Assembly: GCA_035276685.1 (NCBI GenBank)
Contig: DATELK010000090.1
Coordinates: forward strand, 1 to 9,232
Length of the DNA stretch: 9,232 bases
Source of the DNA: JACVRN01 sp035276685
Lineage (GTDB): Bacteria > Acidobacteriota > Blastocatellia > Pyrinomonadales > Pyrinomonadaceae
Direction of reading: 5' to 3'
Shown: positions 1-5,645 of the stretch, one piece after another
Layout: the number at the start of each line of letters is the position of its first letter
Position numbering within the stretch: position 1 is the first letter of the stretch
The notes under the pieces: generated by a model
The model's database searches: none
What the model was told of the DNA's origin: nothing
What the model saw: only the letters and a program-made list of their open reading frames with translations
Position numbers and translations under genes: made by a program

Positions 1-5
1 CCCGC

Positions 6-37
6 TACCGCAGGCGGTACTGACCTGTCTTTCTTTT
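6..37 (+). terminator. Possible weak terminator of an upstream gene
   Basis: A short palindrome, TACCG-CAGG-CGGTA (6-10 and 15-19), is followed after a few bases by a pyrimidine tract rich in T (26-37). It could end transcription of a gene lying before the window. The frame reading CGC TAC CGC AGG CGG TAC TGA (3-23) could be that gene's last codons, RYRRRY-stop. The stem is only five base pairs and the T tract is interrupted and set back from it, so this is weak evidence. Confidence 0.22.
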
Positions 38-60
38 CCGTTTGCCATTATATTTGGTTC

Positions 61-1878
61 ATGCGCTCGATAATCTCAGTGTTAATCTGCATTCTGTCTC
101 TACTTGCATGGAGTGATGCCGTTATGACTCAGACACAAGAGCCCGCTGTGCCTGCCGACTGGCAGACGCGCGCGGAGAAGACCGACTACCGCCAGACGCC
201 CCGCTACGACGAGACCATAGCCTACAGCCGCAGGCTCGCTGACGCCTCGCCACTGATTCGCTATCAGGGCTTCGGCAAGAGCGGCGAGGGGCGAGAGCTT
301 CCGCTTCTGATAGCCACGGAAGGCGGCACCTTTACCCCCGAAGCGGCGCGTAAAGCTGGCAAGGCAATCCTGCTCGTTCAAGCCTGCATTCATCCCGGCG
401 AGCCGGACGGCAAGGACGCGGGCCTTGCCCTGCTGCGTGACATAGCCGTCACCAAGACAAGGACGGGGCTGCTCGATAAAGTTGTGCTTCTTTTTATCCC
501 CATGTACAACGTGGACGGCCACGAGCGCTTCGGCCCCTACAACCGCGTCAACCAGAACGGGCCGGAAGAGATGGGCTGGCGAGCCAACGCGACCAACCTC
601 AATCTGAACCGTGACTACATGAAGCTGGACGCGCCTGAGACGCGCGCCTGGCTCAAGCTATGGAACCAGTGGAAGCCAGACCTCTTGATTGACTGTCACG
701 TCACGGACGGCGCTGATTATCAGTACGACATCACATACATCTACGAGCATCACGAGCACGTGCCGAAGGCCATCGTGGACTGGCACCGGGACGCCTTCGA
801 CGGGCGGATTTTTCCTGCCACGGAAAAGGCCGGGAGCATGCTGGCCCAGTACATGACGTTTCGGGACAACCGAGACACCTCTAAGGGAATCGACGCTTTC
901 ATCATGCCGCCAAGGTTCTCCACGGGCTACACGCCGCTGCGCAACAGCCCCGGCCTCACCATAGAGACGCACATGCTCAAGGACTATCGCACGCGTGTGC
1001 GCGGCACCTATGACCTCTTGATGTACACGCTGGAAGAGCTGAATAAAAATACGGATACTCTTCTGCGCGCCGTGCGAAGCTCCGAAGAGGAAGCTGTAGG
1101 ACTGGGCCGCAGCTACGACCCGTCGCGCCAGATTCCTCTGGCCGTGGAGCTGACGGAGAAGTCCGTCCCGTTTCTGCTCAAGGGATTCGAGGCGCAGGTT
1201 GATGTGAGCGACGTGTCCGGCAACAAGCGAGTGGTGTTCGGCACAAAGCCCGTGGAGTACACGGCCCCCTTTTACGACCAGACGAGGGTCACTAAATCCG
1301 CCGCGCCGCCGCTCTACTACGTAGTGCCGCCGCAGTGGAAAGACGTGATTGAGATACTCGCGGCGCACGGCCTGCGCCTGCAAAGGCTACAGGCTCCGGC
1401 TGAGATAGAGGTCGAAAGCTATCGCTTCAGCGAGGTCAAGTGGGCCCCTTGGCCCTTCGAAGGCCGCCTCCGAGCCTCTTACAAAATCACTGCCGTGCGC
1501 GAGCGCAGGACATTCGCCGCAGGCTCCGTCCTAGTCTCCCTTGCGCAGCCAAACTCGCGCGTGGCCCTTCACCTGCTTGAGCCGGACGCGCCCGACTCTT
1601 TAGCCTCTTGGGGCTTCTTCAACGGAATTTTTGAGCTGAAGGAGTATGCGGAGGACTACAAGCTGGAAAAGCTTGCGCGCCAGATGCTTGAAAAAGACCC
1701 GAACCTGCGGCGGGAATTCGAGGAGCGCCTGAAACGGGACGAGAAGTTCGCCGCGAGCCCCGACGCTCGCCTCAGATTCTTCTACGAGCGCTCGCCCTAC
1801 TGGGACAGGCAGCTGAACCTTTACCCGGTCGCGCGCATCACGACCGCGCCGGTCAATCTTCGCCTGGCAGATTTTTAA
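61..1878 (+). CDS. Secreted M14-family zinc carboxypeptidase
   Basis: The 605-residue protein is an M14 metallopeptidase, which removes C-terminal residues from peptides or acts on peptidoglycan-type amide bonds; the substrate cannot be told from sequence. The N-terminus is a signal peptide: a charged start, a hydrophobic run at residues 4-17, and a likely signal peptidase I site after S-D-A (18-20), so the enzyme should act in the periplasm or outside the cell. Zinc ligands are visible as H111 and E114 in HPGEPDGK and H213 in DCHVTDG. N183-R184 in NLNRDY matches the substrate-carboxylate clamp. E302 in LTIETHMLKDYR is the expected catalytic glutamate. Residues from about 345 to 605 form a C-terminal extension I cannot assign. 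The frame is open back to the window edge without another ATG, GTG or TTG. ATG 61 is chosen because it gives a clean signal peptide, although no clear ribosome-binding site precedes it. A second in-frame ATG at 124 has GGAG upstream. The gene appears monocistronic. Confidence 0.92.
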   Translation: MRSIISVLICILSLLAWSDAVMTQTQEPAVPADWQTRAEKTDYRQTPRYDETIAYSRRLADASPLIRYQGFGKSGEGRELPLLIATEGGTFTPEAARKAGKAILLVQACIHPGEPDGKDAGLALLRDIAVTKTRTGLLDKVVLLFIPMYNVDGHERFGPYNRVNQNGPEEMGWRANATNLNLNRDYMKLDAPETRAWLKLWNQWKPDLLIDCHVTDGADYQYDITYIYEHHEHVPKAIVDWHRDAFDGRIFPATEKAGSMLAQYMTFRDNRDTSKGIDAFIMPPRFSTGYTPLRNSPGLTIETHMLKDYRTRVRGTYDLLMYTLEELNKNTDTLLRAVRSSEEEAVGLGRSYDPSRQIPLAVELTEKSVPFLLKGFEAQVDVSDVSGNKRVVFGTKPVEYTAPFYDQTRVTKSAAPPLYYVVPPQWKDVIEILAAHGLRLQRLQAPAEIEVESYRFSEVKWAPWPFEGRLRASYKITAVRERRTFAAGSVLVSLAQPNSRVALHLLEPDAPDSLASWGFFNGIFELKEYAEDYKLEKLARQMLEKDPNLRREFEERLKRDEKFAASPDARLRFFYERSPYWDRQLNLYPVARITTAPVNLRLADF

Positions 1879-1892
1879 GGGAAAAAGGAAAG

Positions 1893-1921
1893 GGGGACGA
1901 GGAATCGGAAGTCTCGTCCCC
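1893..1921. terminator. Bidirectional stem-loop terminator between convergent genes
   Basis: GGGGACGAG (1893-1901) pairs perfectly with CTCGTCCCC (1913-1921) around an 11-base gap that can add one G-T pair. The hairpin begins 15 bases after the peptidase stop codon. On the plus strand it is followed by a T-rich but imperfect tract (TCTTCGGTTGGTTGTTG). On the minus strand it is followed by CCTTTCCTTTTTCCC, a better T tract, and would end the small membrane protein transcript. It therefore probably serves both convergent genes. Confidence 0.7.
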
Positions 1922-1979
1922 TCTTCGGTTGGTTGTTGATGAAGAAGCTTTGGTTTCGTGCCAGCCTTCTCCCGCCTGC

Positions 1980-2126
1980 TTAGACAGTGCGGCGGCCAGT
2001 CAGAAGGTTAATAACAAGCACCACCAGCGCAACCACGAGCAGCAAGTGAATCAGGTTGCCGCCGATGCCGCCAATCGCGCCGATTAACCACAAAATAAGA
2101 AGCACCACAAGAATCGTCCACAACAT
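1980..2126 (-). CDS. 48-residue lmo0937-like (DUF5670-type) membrane protein
   Basis: The reverse strand encodes a 48-residue protein beginning MLWTILVVLLILWLIGAIGG, continuing with GGNLIHLLLVVALVVLVINL and ending TGRRTV. It has two hydrophobic segments (about residues 2-20 and 25-42) joined by a glycine-rich turn with one Asn and one His, and a short positively charged tail. This pattern matches the small lmo0937/DUF5670 membrane protein family, whose function is unknown; some members are linked to stress responses. The start is well supported: AAAGGAGAA (2134-2142, minus) lies a suitable distance before the ATG. A sigma-54-type promoter match lies upstream and a terminator lies beyond the stop. 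The protein probably sits in the inner membrane as a helical hairpin. Two overlapping longer reading frames here have no family character. Confidence 0.85.
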   Translation of the reverse strand: MLWTILVVLLILWLIGAIGGIGGNLIHLLLVVALVVLVINLLTGRRTV

Positions 2127-2133
2127 ATTCGCC

Positions 2134-2142
2134 TTCTCCTTT
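2134..2142 (-). promoter_or_regulatory. Strong ribosome-binding site of the small membrane protein
   Basis: On the minus strand AAAGGAGAA precedes the ATG at 2126 by about eight bases. It is the best Shine-Dalgarno match in the window. It decides the reading frame for this short gene over the competing longer open frames on the same strand. Confidence 0.75.
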
Positions 2143-2200
2143 GTTTGAGCGTCGCTGAATTAAACTTTTTCGGTTCCAGTGAACCCGCACGCCCCTACAT

Positions 2201-2217
2201 TGGCAACGGGTGTGCCA
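2201..2217 (-). promoter_or_regulatory. Putative sigma-54 (RpoN) -24/-12 promoter
   Basis: Read on the minus strand, the sequence is TGGCACACCCGTTGCCA. It contains TGGCAC, five bases, then TTGC, so the invariant GG and GC are separated by exactly ten bases, as sigma-54 promoters require. The only departure from the usual consensus core is C instead of A or T after TTGC. Initiation would be expected near 2190, leaving a 5' leader of about 65 bases before the small membrane protein gene. No sigma-70-type promoter stands out between here and that gene. The same bases also form a dyad TGGCA-N7-TGCCA, so a dimeric repressor or activator site is the alternative reading. A sigma-54 promoter needs an enhancer-binding activator encoded elsewhere. 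Confidence 0.5.
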
Positions 2218-2663
2218 GCCTCCGCAGGGAAGCCCCGTCGAGCCCCTAAACTGCAATTTATAAGGAGTTAAGCCACAAGACGGGCTTATTTATCTTCGCG
2301 CAAAAGGAAGGGCAGGAGTGTTCCAATGTACTGAATCGCGCCGCATGAAATGCTTCAAGCGTGTTTGAAATCAGGGCAGCCGAATTAATGCCAAATATCT
2401 CGCGGGCGTGGCGGCAACCGCTGGCCTGTGAAGGACATCGGACAAAATCGTTGGCCCCCACAGCCGAAAGTGCTCTTTCATAAAAGTTGGTCACAAAAGT
2501 TTTTCAAGGGGCTGGACTTCACCTGCCTCTGGCTGGTAAAGTGGTTTTTGCCGCTCGCGCGTGTGGCCCTGCCTTTAGCGAGCGTGCTCAAATCCGGGGA
2601 ACGGTTGCTCTACGTAAAGTACCCAGAGTTGTTCCCTGACCAACGAAAGTTCTTACTTTCAAG
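2218..2663. other. Gene-poor intergenic stretch with short dyads
   Basis: I find no convincing gene here. Open frames of 78 and 79 codons on opposite strands overlap each other, lack good ribosome-binding sites and look unlike any family I know. Small dyads are present: TTCAA-N6-TTGAA (2354-2369), about 137 bp upstream of the sigma-54 match and so in the range where an enhancer-binding protein could bind; GAAAG-TGCT-CTTTC (2466-2479); and GAAAGT-TCTT-ACTTTC (2645-2660), just before the candidate ftsH promoter. The last two share the GAAAG/CTTTC arms. They may be operator sites, but short dyads also occur by chance. Confidence 0.4.
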
Positions 2664-2692
2664 CTGACAACGTTTCTTTGCAGTACTTAATT
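2664..2692 (+). promoter_or_regulatory. Weak candidate sigma-70 promoter for ftsH
   Basis: CTGACA (2664-2669) matches five of six -35 positions. Seventeen bases later TTAATT (2687-2692) is only a poor -10 match. Transcription would start near 2699, giving a leader of roughly 60 bases. The GAAAGT-TCTT-ACTTTC dyad ends four bases before the -35 box, a position where a regulator could act. The spacing is right but the -10 is weak. Confidence 0.28.
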
Positions 2693-2757
2693 TTTTCGTC
2701 TTTGCGCGCGGGTTGTTTCCCCCGAAAAAACCAGCGTGCTCTGGAGAACTGTTTATT

Positions 2758-4551
2758 ATGGCTTCCCCGTTACCGCGTCTTATCCCCCAATCCCAGAAGA
2801 CAAGCCTCTTTGTGGCCGTCGCGCTGCTTCTGCTGCTCGTAGCCGCAAGCGCCATCATCTATTACCAGCGACAACAGCCGCAGGTTAAAACCATAGACTA
2901 CACGCAGCTGAGCAACCTGAGCCGCAGCAGCGAGGTCTCTTCGCTTCAGATTGACGGCGAGGTGATGACCGTCACCAGCCGTGACGGCTCGTTAAGCCGT
3001 GCCATCGTGCCCGACTCCGCCGCGCAGAAGGAGATTGCAGAAGGCTTCGTCAAGAGCAATCTTCCAGTGCAGTATCAATCCCTGCGCCCGAGCCCCATTT
3101 CGACCGCTCTTAACTGGGCGATTCCTCTCTTGACCCTCGCGGCCTTCGGCTTCGTGGGCTGGAGGGTTTACGCCAGCATGGGCGGTCGCGGCAGCGATTT
3201 CACGGTCGTCAACGGGCAGGGAAATCAGAACGTCTCCTTCGCAGAAGTCGCGGGCGTTGACGAGGCGAAGAACGAGCTTGCCGAGACCATAGAGTTTCTC
3301 AGAGACCCGGAGCGCTTCGGTCGCCTTGGCGGACGCGCCCCGCGCGGCATACTGCTCTCAGGCCCTCCGGGCACGGGCAAGACCCTGCTCGCAAGAGCTG
3401 CCGCCAACGAGGCGGGCGTGCCTTTTCTCTCCGTCTCCGGCTCAAGCTTTCAGGAGAAGTTCGCGGGGCTCGGCGCGGCTCGCGTCCGACGCCTCTTCGC
3501 AGAGGCGAGAAAGCTTGCGCCCTGCGTCATCTTCATAGACGAGATAGACGCTCTCGGACGCCAGCGCGGGCGCAGCAACGACTCTGCTTCGGCCGACCAG
3601 GACCAGACGCTCAACCAGCTTCTGATTGAGATGGACGGCTTCAATCAGGTTGGCGGTGTAGTCGTCATAGCCAGCACCAACCGGCCCGACATACTTGACC
3701 AGGCGCTGACACGCCCCGGCCGCTTCGACCGGGAGATTGCCGTTAACCTCGCGGACGCACGCGGCCGTGAAGAGATTCTGAAGGTTCACGCGCGCGGCCT
3801 CATTCTTGAGCCCGGGCTTGACCTACAGTGGATTGCTCGCGGCACGCCCGGCTTCTCCGGCGCAGACCTTGCGAACCTGCTCAACGAATCGGCGATTGCC
3901 GCCACGCGCGACAATTCCGACTCCATAGAGCGCCGCCACGTAGAGTACGCGCGCGACAAGATATTGATGGGAGCAGAGCGTCACGGCTTCATGATGGACG
4001 AGGACGAGCGCTACGCCACGGCCGTTCACGAAGCCGGGCACGTTGCGGTCGGGCTGCTTGTCAAAAACGGCGACCCGATTCACAAGGTCTCCATCCTGCC
4101 GCGAGGCCGTGCGCTTGGCGTCACGCAGAGCTTGCCCGAGCGCGACCGCCTGATGAAGAAGCGCGAGTATCTTGAAGACCAGATAGCGATGCTTCTGGGC
4201 GGGCGAGCCGCTGAGCAGCTTCTGCTGGACACCATGACGGCGGGAGCTTCTAACGACATTGAGCGCGCCGTCGAGATTGCGCGCAAGATGGTCGCGGAGT
4301 TCGGCATGAGCCCGCTCGGGCCGATTCACCTCGGCAAGGCGGACGACCCGCACAGCCAGGCGCTCTTAGACCGCATTGAGCACGCCACCAGCGACATCAT
4401 CAACGAGCAGATGAAGCGCGCCTGCGAGATGGTGGACGCGAGCCGCCCCGCCATCGCACTACTCGTAGACGGCTTGATGGAGCGCGACACGCTCGAAGCC
4501 GAAGAGATACAGGACTGCTTCGGAGTTAAAGCCGCTCAGGCAGCGGCCTAA
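2758..4551 (+). CDS. ftsH: ATP-dependent zinc metalloprotease FtsH (divergent paralogue)
   Basis: FtsH is a hexameric inner-membrane AAA+ protease that unfolds and degrades membrane and soluble proteins. With the ATG at 2758 the product has 597 residues. TM1 spans about 16-36, a short periplasmic domain lies between, and TM2 spans about 116-138. The Walker A motif GPPGTGKT is at 202-209, Walker B ends in D261-E262, and the second region of homology has arginine fingers R322 and R325 in RPGRFDR. The protease site is HEAGH 424-428, with D500 in ASNDIERAV as third zinc ligand, so ATPase and protease should both be active. The pore loop reads KFAGLG where FtsH usually has MFVGVG, and the usual SGSDF before it is SGSSF. 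The DEREQ segment before TLNQ is replaced by SADQDQ. ATG 2758 is preferred because GGAG (2743-2746) precedes it; an in-frame TTG at 2713 would add 15 unconserved residues. The inverted-repeat region begins right after the stop. Confidence 0.94.
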   Translation: MASPLPRLIPQSQKTSLFVAVALLLLLVAASAIIYYQRQQPQVKTIDYTQLSNLSRSSEVSSLQIDGEVMTVTSRDGSLSRAIVPDSAAQKEIAEGFVKSNLPVQYQSLRPSPISTALNWAIPLLTLAAFGFVGWRVYASMGGRGSDFTVVNGQGNQNVSFAEVAGVDEAKNELAETIEFLRDPERFGRLGGRAPRGILLSGPPGTGKTLLARAAANEAGVPFLSVSGSSFQEKFAGLGAARVRRLFAEARKLAPCVIFIDEIDALGRQRGRSNDSASADQDQTLNQLLIEMDGFNQVGGVVVIASTNRPDILDQALTRPGRFDREIAVNLADARGREEILKVHARGLILEPGLDLQWIARGTPGFSGADLANLLNESAIAATRDNSDSIERRHVEYARDKILMGAERHGFMMDEDERYATAVHEAGHVAVGLLVKNGDPIHKVSILPRGRALGVTQSLPERDRLMKKREYLEDQIAMLLGGRAAEQLLLDTMTAGASNDIERAVEIARKMVAEFGMSPLGPIHLGKADDPHSQALLDRIEHATSDIINEQMKRACEMVDASRPAIALLVDGLMERDTLEAEEIQDCFGVKAAQAAA

Positions 4552-4639
4552 TGGGTAGCCCTTAAAGGGCAGAATAAAAGTAGCCCCCACAGGGGGCGAC
4601 ATATCAGTAGCCCATGATGTAAGTCATGGGACACACGTT

Positions 4640-4668
4640 GTAGAAAAAGAGAAGCCCCTGAAAGGGGC
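4640..4668 (-). terminator. Intrinsic terminator, minus strand, in left arm of the inverted repeat
   Basis: Read on the minus strand, GCCCC-TTTCA-GGGGC (4668-4654) is followed at once by TTCTCTTTTTCTA, a textbook hairpin plus T tract. No minus-strand gene feeds into it within the window, so it would block antisense transcription from reaching ftsH. Confidence 0.5.
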
Positions 4669-4693
4669 GACATAAGGAACGTTAGCTTATGTC

Positions 4694-4720
4694 GCCCCTT
4701 TCAGAGGCTTTAATCTTTTT
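4694..4720 (+). terminator. Likely intrinsic terminator downstream of ftsH
   Basis: In the right arm the stem GCCCC-TTTCA-GAGGC (one C-A mismatch) is followed by TTTAATCTTTTT. RNA from ftsH could also form the stronger 19-bp hairpin 4658-4676/4686-4704, which ends just before the same T-rich run. Either structure would separate ftsH transcription from the nuclease-mutS unit. Confidence 0.55.
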
Positions 4721-4784
4721 CGCTTCCATCTACCCACGACTGGCGTCGTGGGCTACTAATATATCGCCCCCTGTGGGGGCTATT

Positions 4785-4824
4785 GTTATTCCGCCTCTTT
4801 AAGGAGCTAAGGAATAACTATTTT
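4785..4824 (+). other. Additional stem-loop followed by a T-rich run
   Basis: GTTATTCC (4785-4792) pairs perfectly with GGAATAAC (4811-4818) across an 18-base loop, and TATTTT follows. It straddles the outer end of the inverted repeat. It may be a weak further terminator or part of the repeat's boundary. The long loop and AT-rich stem make it uncertain. Confidence 0.35.
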
Positions 4825-4837
4825 GTGCTTGCTTCTC

Positions 4838-4872
4838 TTGATAAAGTTGGCGCTTCTCCTGTAACTTTATCA
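4838..4872 (+). promoter_or_regulatory. Candidate promoter with overlapping 10-bp dyad before the nuclease-mutS unit
   Basis: TGATAAAGTT (4839-4848) and AACTTTATCA (4863-4872) form a perfect 10-bp inverted repeat with a 14-base spacer. TTGATA (4838-4843) resembles a -35 box and TAACTT (4862-4867) a weak -10, 18 bases apart, so the dyad arms cover both promoter elements. A second pattern overlaps it: GCTTCTCTTG (4831) and GCTTCTCCTG (4852) repeat directly with a 21-base period, two helical turns. This suggests an operator for a dimeric regulator. The RNA could also form the hairpin, in which case a leader structure is the alternative. Confidence 0.4.
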
Positions 4873-4916
4873 CCGGACAAGAAGTTCTTTCGGTTTTCTC
4901 CCGTACTAAACAGGCT

Positions 4917-5645
4917 ATGACATACCCGAGCGCCGCGCGTATAGAACTGCCTATTTTAGAGGAACTCCTCGCCACGGGCGGGCGCGAGGACGTGCGCTTT
5001 CTTTATGACAGGCTGGTGGCATATTTCCCGCAACTCGAAGACGGCGAGGTGCGCGCCATACGCAACGGCCACAGAGACCAGTGGCGAAGGCTTGTGCAGC
5101 GGGCGGGTCGCGCCCTAGATGACAAACGAGAGATTGAGCGACGGCAGGGACTGTGGACTATCACGGGCTCGGGGCGCAAGCGCGTAGGCGAAGAGGCACA
5201 GGGCTTTTCTCTCACGGACGCCCTGGAGCCTCCTGCTCGTCCGGCCGCGCTCACACACTCGGACATTCAGCAGATGCTTCTGGACATAGGGCGAGTGCTT
5301 GGCTACGACGCGGAGAGCGAGTTTGAATATTACGATGTCGTCTGGCGCGTCTCTCAATCGAGCCCTCGACTGAGCCACGTCTTCGAAGTGCAGCACAAGG
5401 GGAACATTGACGCGGCGCTGGCGAAGCTCAAGCGCGCCTACGAAGCTCAGCGCTCGAAGCCTTACCTCGTGGTCGCCAGCGAGCGCGACACTACTCGCGC
5501 CCTGAAATCCATGAACATCGCGCGCACCGGCCCCTTCCACGAGATAGGCGCGGCGACCGTCATACTGAGCTTTGAACAACTGAGCCGCCTTCACCGCGCC
5601 CTCATCCCTGTCGAAGACCTATTGCGGGAACTCTTCGAGCGATGA
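4917..5645 (+). CDS. Mrr_N-like winged-helix protein with PD-(D/E)XK-like nuclease domain
   Basis: I know no named gene for this 242-residue protein. Residues 1-90 resemble the N-terminal DNA-binding domain of Mrr-type restriction enzymes: helices around IELPILEELLATGG and FLYDRLVAYFP, a basic helix, and an LWTITGSGRK wing. Residues 113-200 look like a PD-(D/E)XK fold: a helix (SDIQQMLLDIGRVLGY), candidate catalytic D140 in YYDVVW, E157 and Q159 in the strand VFEVQHKG, then the helix ALAKLKRAYEAQ and the strand PYLVVAS. The usual lysine is Q159, as in the E-x-Q site of BglII, with K161 two residues on. The C-terminal part (from about 205, GPFHEIGAATVILSF...) has no motif I recognise. The last codons overlap the mutS start by ATGA, so the two are probably co-translated. 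ATG 4917 has no good Shine-Dalgarno, but the next Met is at residue 120. A DNA-cleaving or DNA-binding role with MutS is inference; a plain regulator is possible. Confidence 0.75.
   Translation: MTYPSAARIELPILEELLATGGREDVRFLYDRLVAYFPQLEDGEVRAIRNGHRDQWRRLVQRAGRALDDKREIERRQGLWTITGSGRKRVGEEAQGFSLTDALEPPARPAALTHSDIQQMLLDIGRVLGYDAESEFEYYDVVWRVSQSSPRLSHVFEVQHKGNIDAALAKLKRAYEAQRSKPYLVVASERDTTRALKSMNIARTGPFHEIGAATVILSFEQLSRLHRALIPVEDLLRELFER

Larger units (their letters stand above)
4553..4808. repeat. REP/BIME-like head-to-head inverted repeat built of small palindromes
   Basis: The two halves (about 4553-4676 and 4686-4808) are near-identical when one is reverse-complemented. The innermost 19 bases pair perfectly (4658-4676 with 4686-4704, nine-base loop), and I count 49 of 58 matching positions between 4573-4630 and its counterpart. 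Each arm holds three clear stem-loops: GCCCCC-ACA-GGGGGC (4583-4597; partner 4766-4780), CCCATGAT-GTAA-GTCATGGG (4611-4630; partner 4733-4752) and GCCCC-TGAAA-GGGGC (4654-4668; partner 4694-4708, less perfect). A fourth weaker palindrome, GCCCTTAAAGGGC, is at 4558-4570. In the left arm GTAG stands directly before three of them (4555, 4580, 4607). GTAG followed by a hairpin is the signature of REP sequences recognised by RAYT/TnpA-REP transposases. GGGGCGACATA recurs at 4593 and 4664. No transposase is present, so this would be a non-autonomous copy. Confidence 0.75.

Noticed and set aside
658..1383. Long antisense open frame (241 codons) inside the peptidase gene
   Set aside because: It is a by-product of GC-rich codon use opposite a well-supported M14 gene. 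The same applies to the long antisense frames under ftsH, mutS and the CDF gene.
2008..2256. 82-codon minus-strand frame overlapping the small membrane protein
   Set aside because: It is a different frame from the 48-residue protein, which has the strong ribosome-binding site and a recognisable two-helix membrane pattern.
2258..2494. 78-codon open frame on the minus strand
   Set aside because: No recognisable family, no ribosome-binding site, irregular composition, and it overlaps another equally weak frame on the other strand.
2428..2667. 79-codon open frame on the plus strand ahead of ftsH
   Set aside because: The product looks like translated non-coding sequence and lacks start signals; it covers the region where ftsH control elements are expected.
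2713..2757. TTG start extending FtsH by 15 residues
   Set aside because: The added residues are not membrane- or family-like, and ATG 2758 has GGAG in front of it.
4553..4808. CRISPR array or riboswitch interpretation of the palindrome-rich region
   Set aside because: There are no regularly spaced identical repeats with unique spacers, and the symmetry is inverted rather than tandem. The hairpins are GTAG-led REP-like units placed after a stop codon, not a conserved leader fold I recognise.
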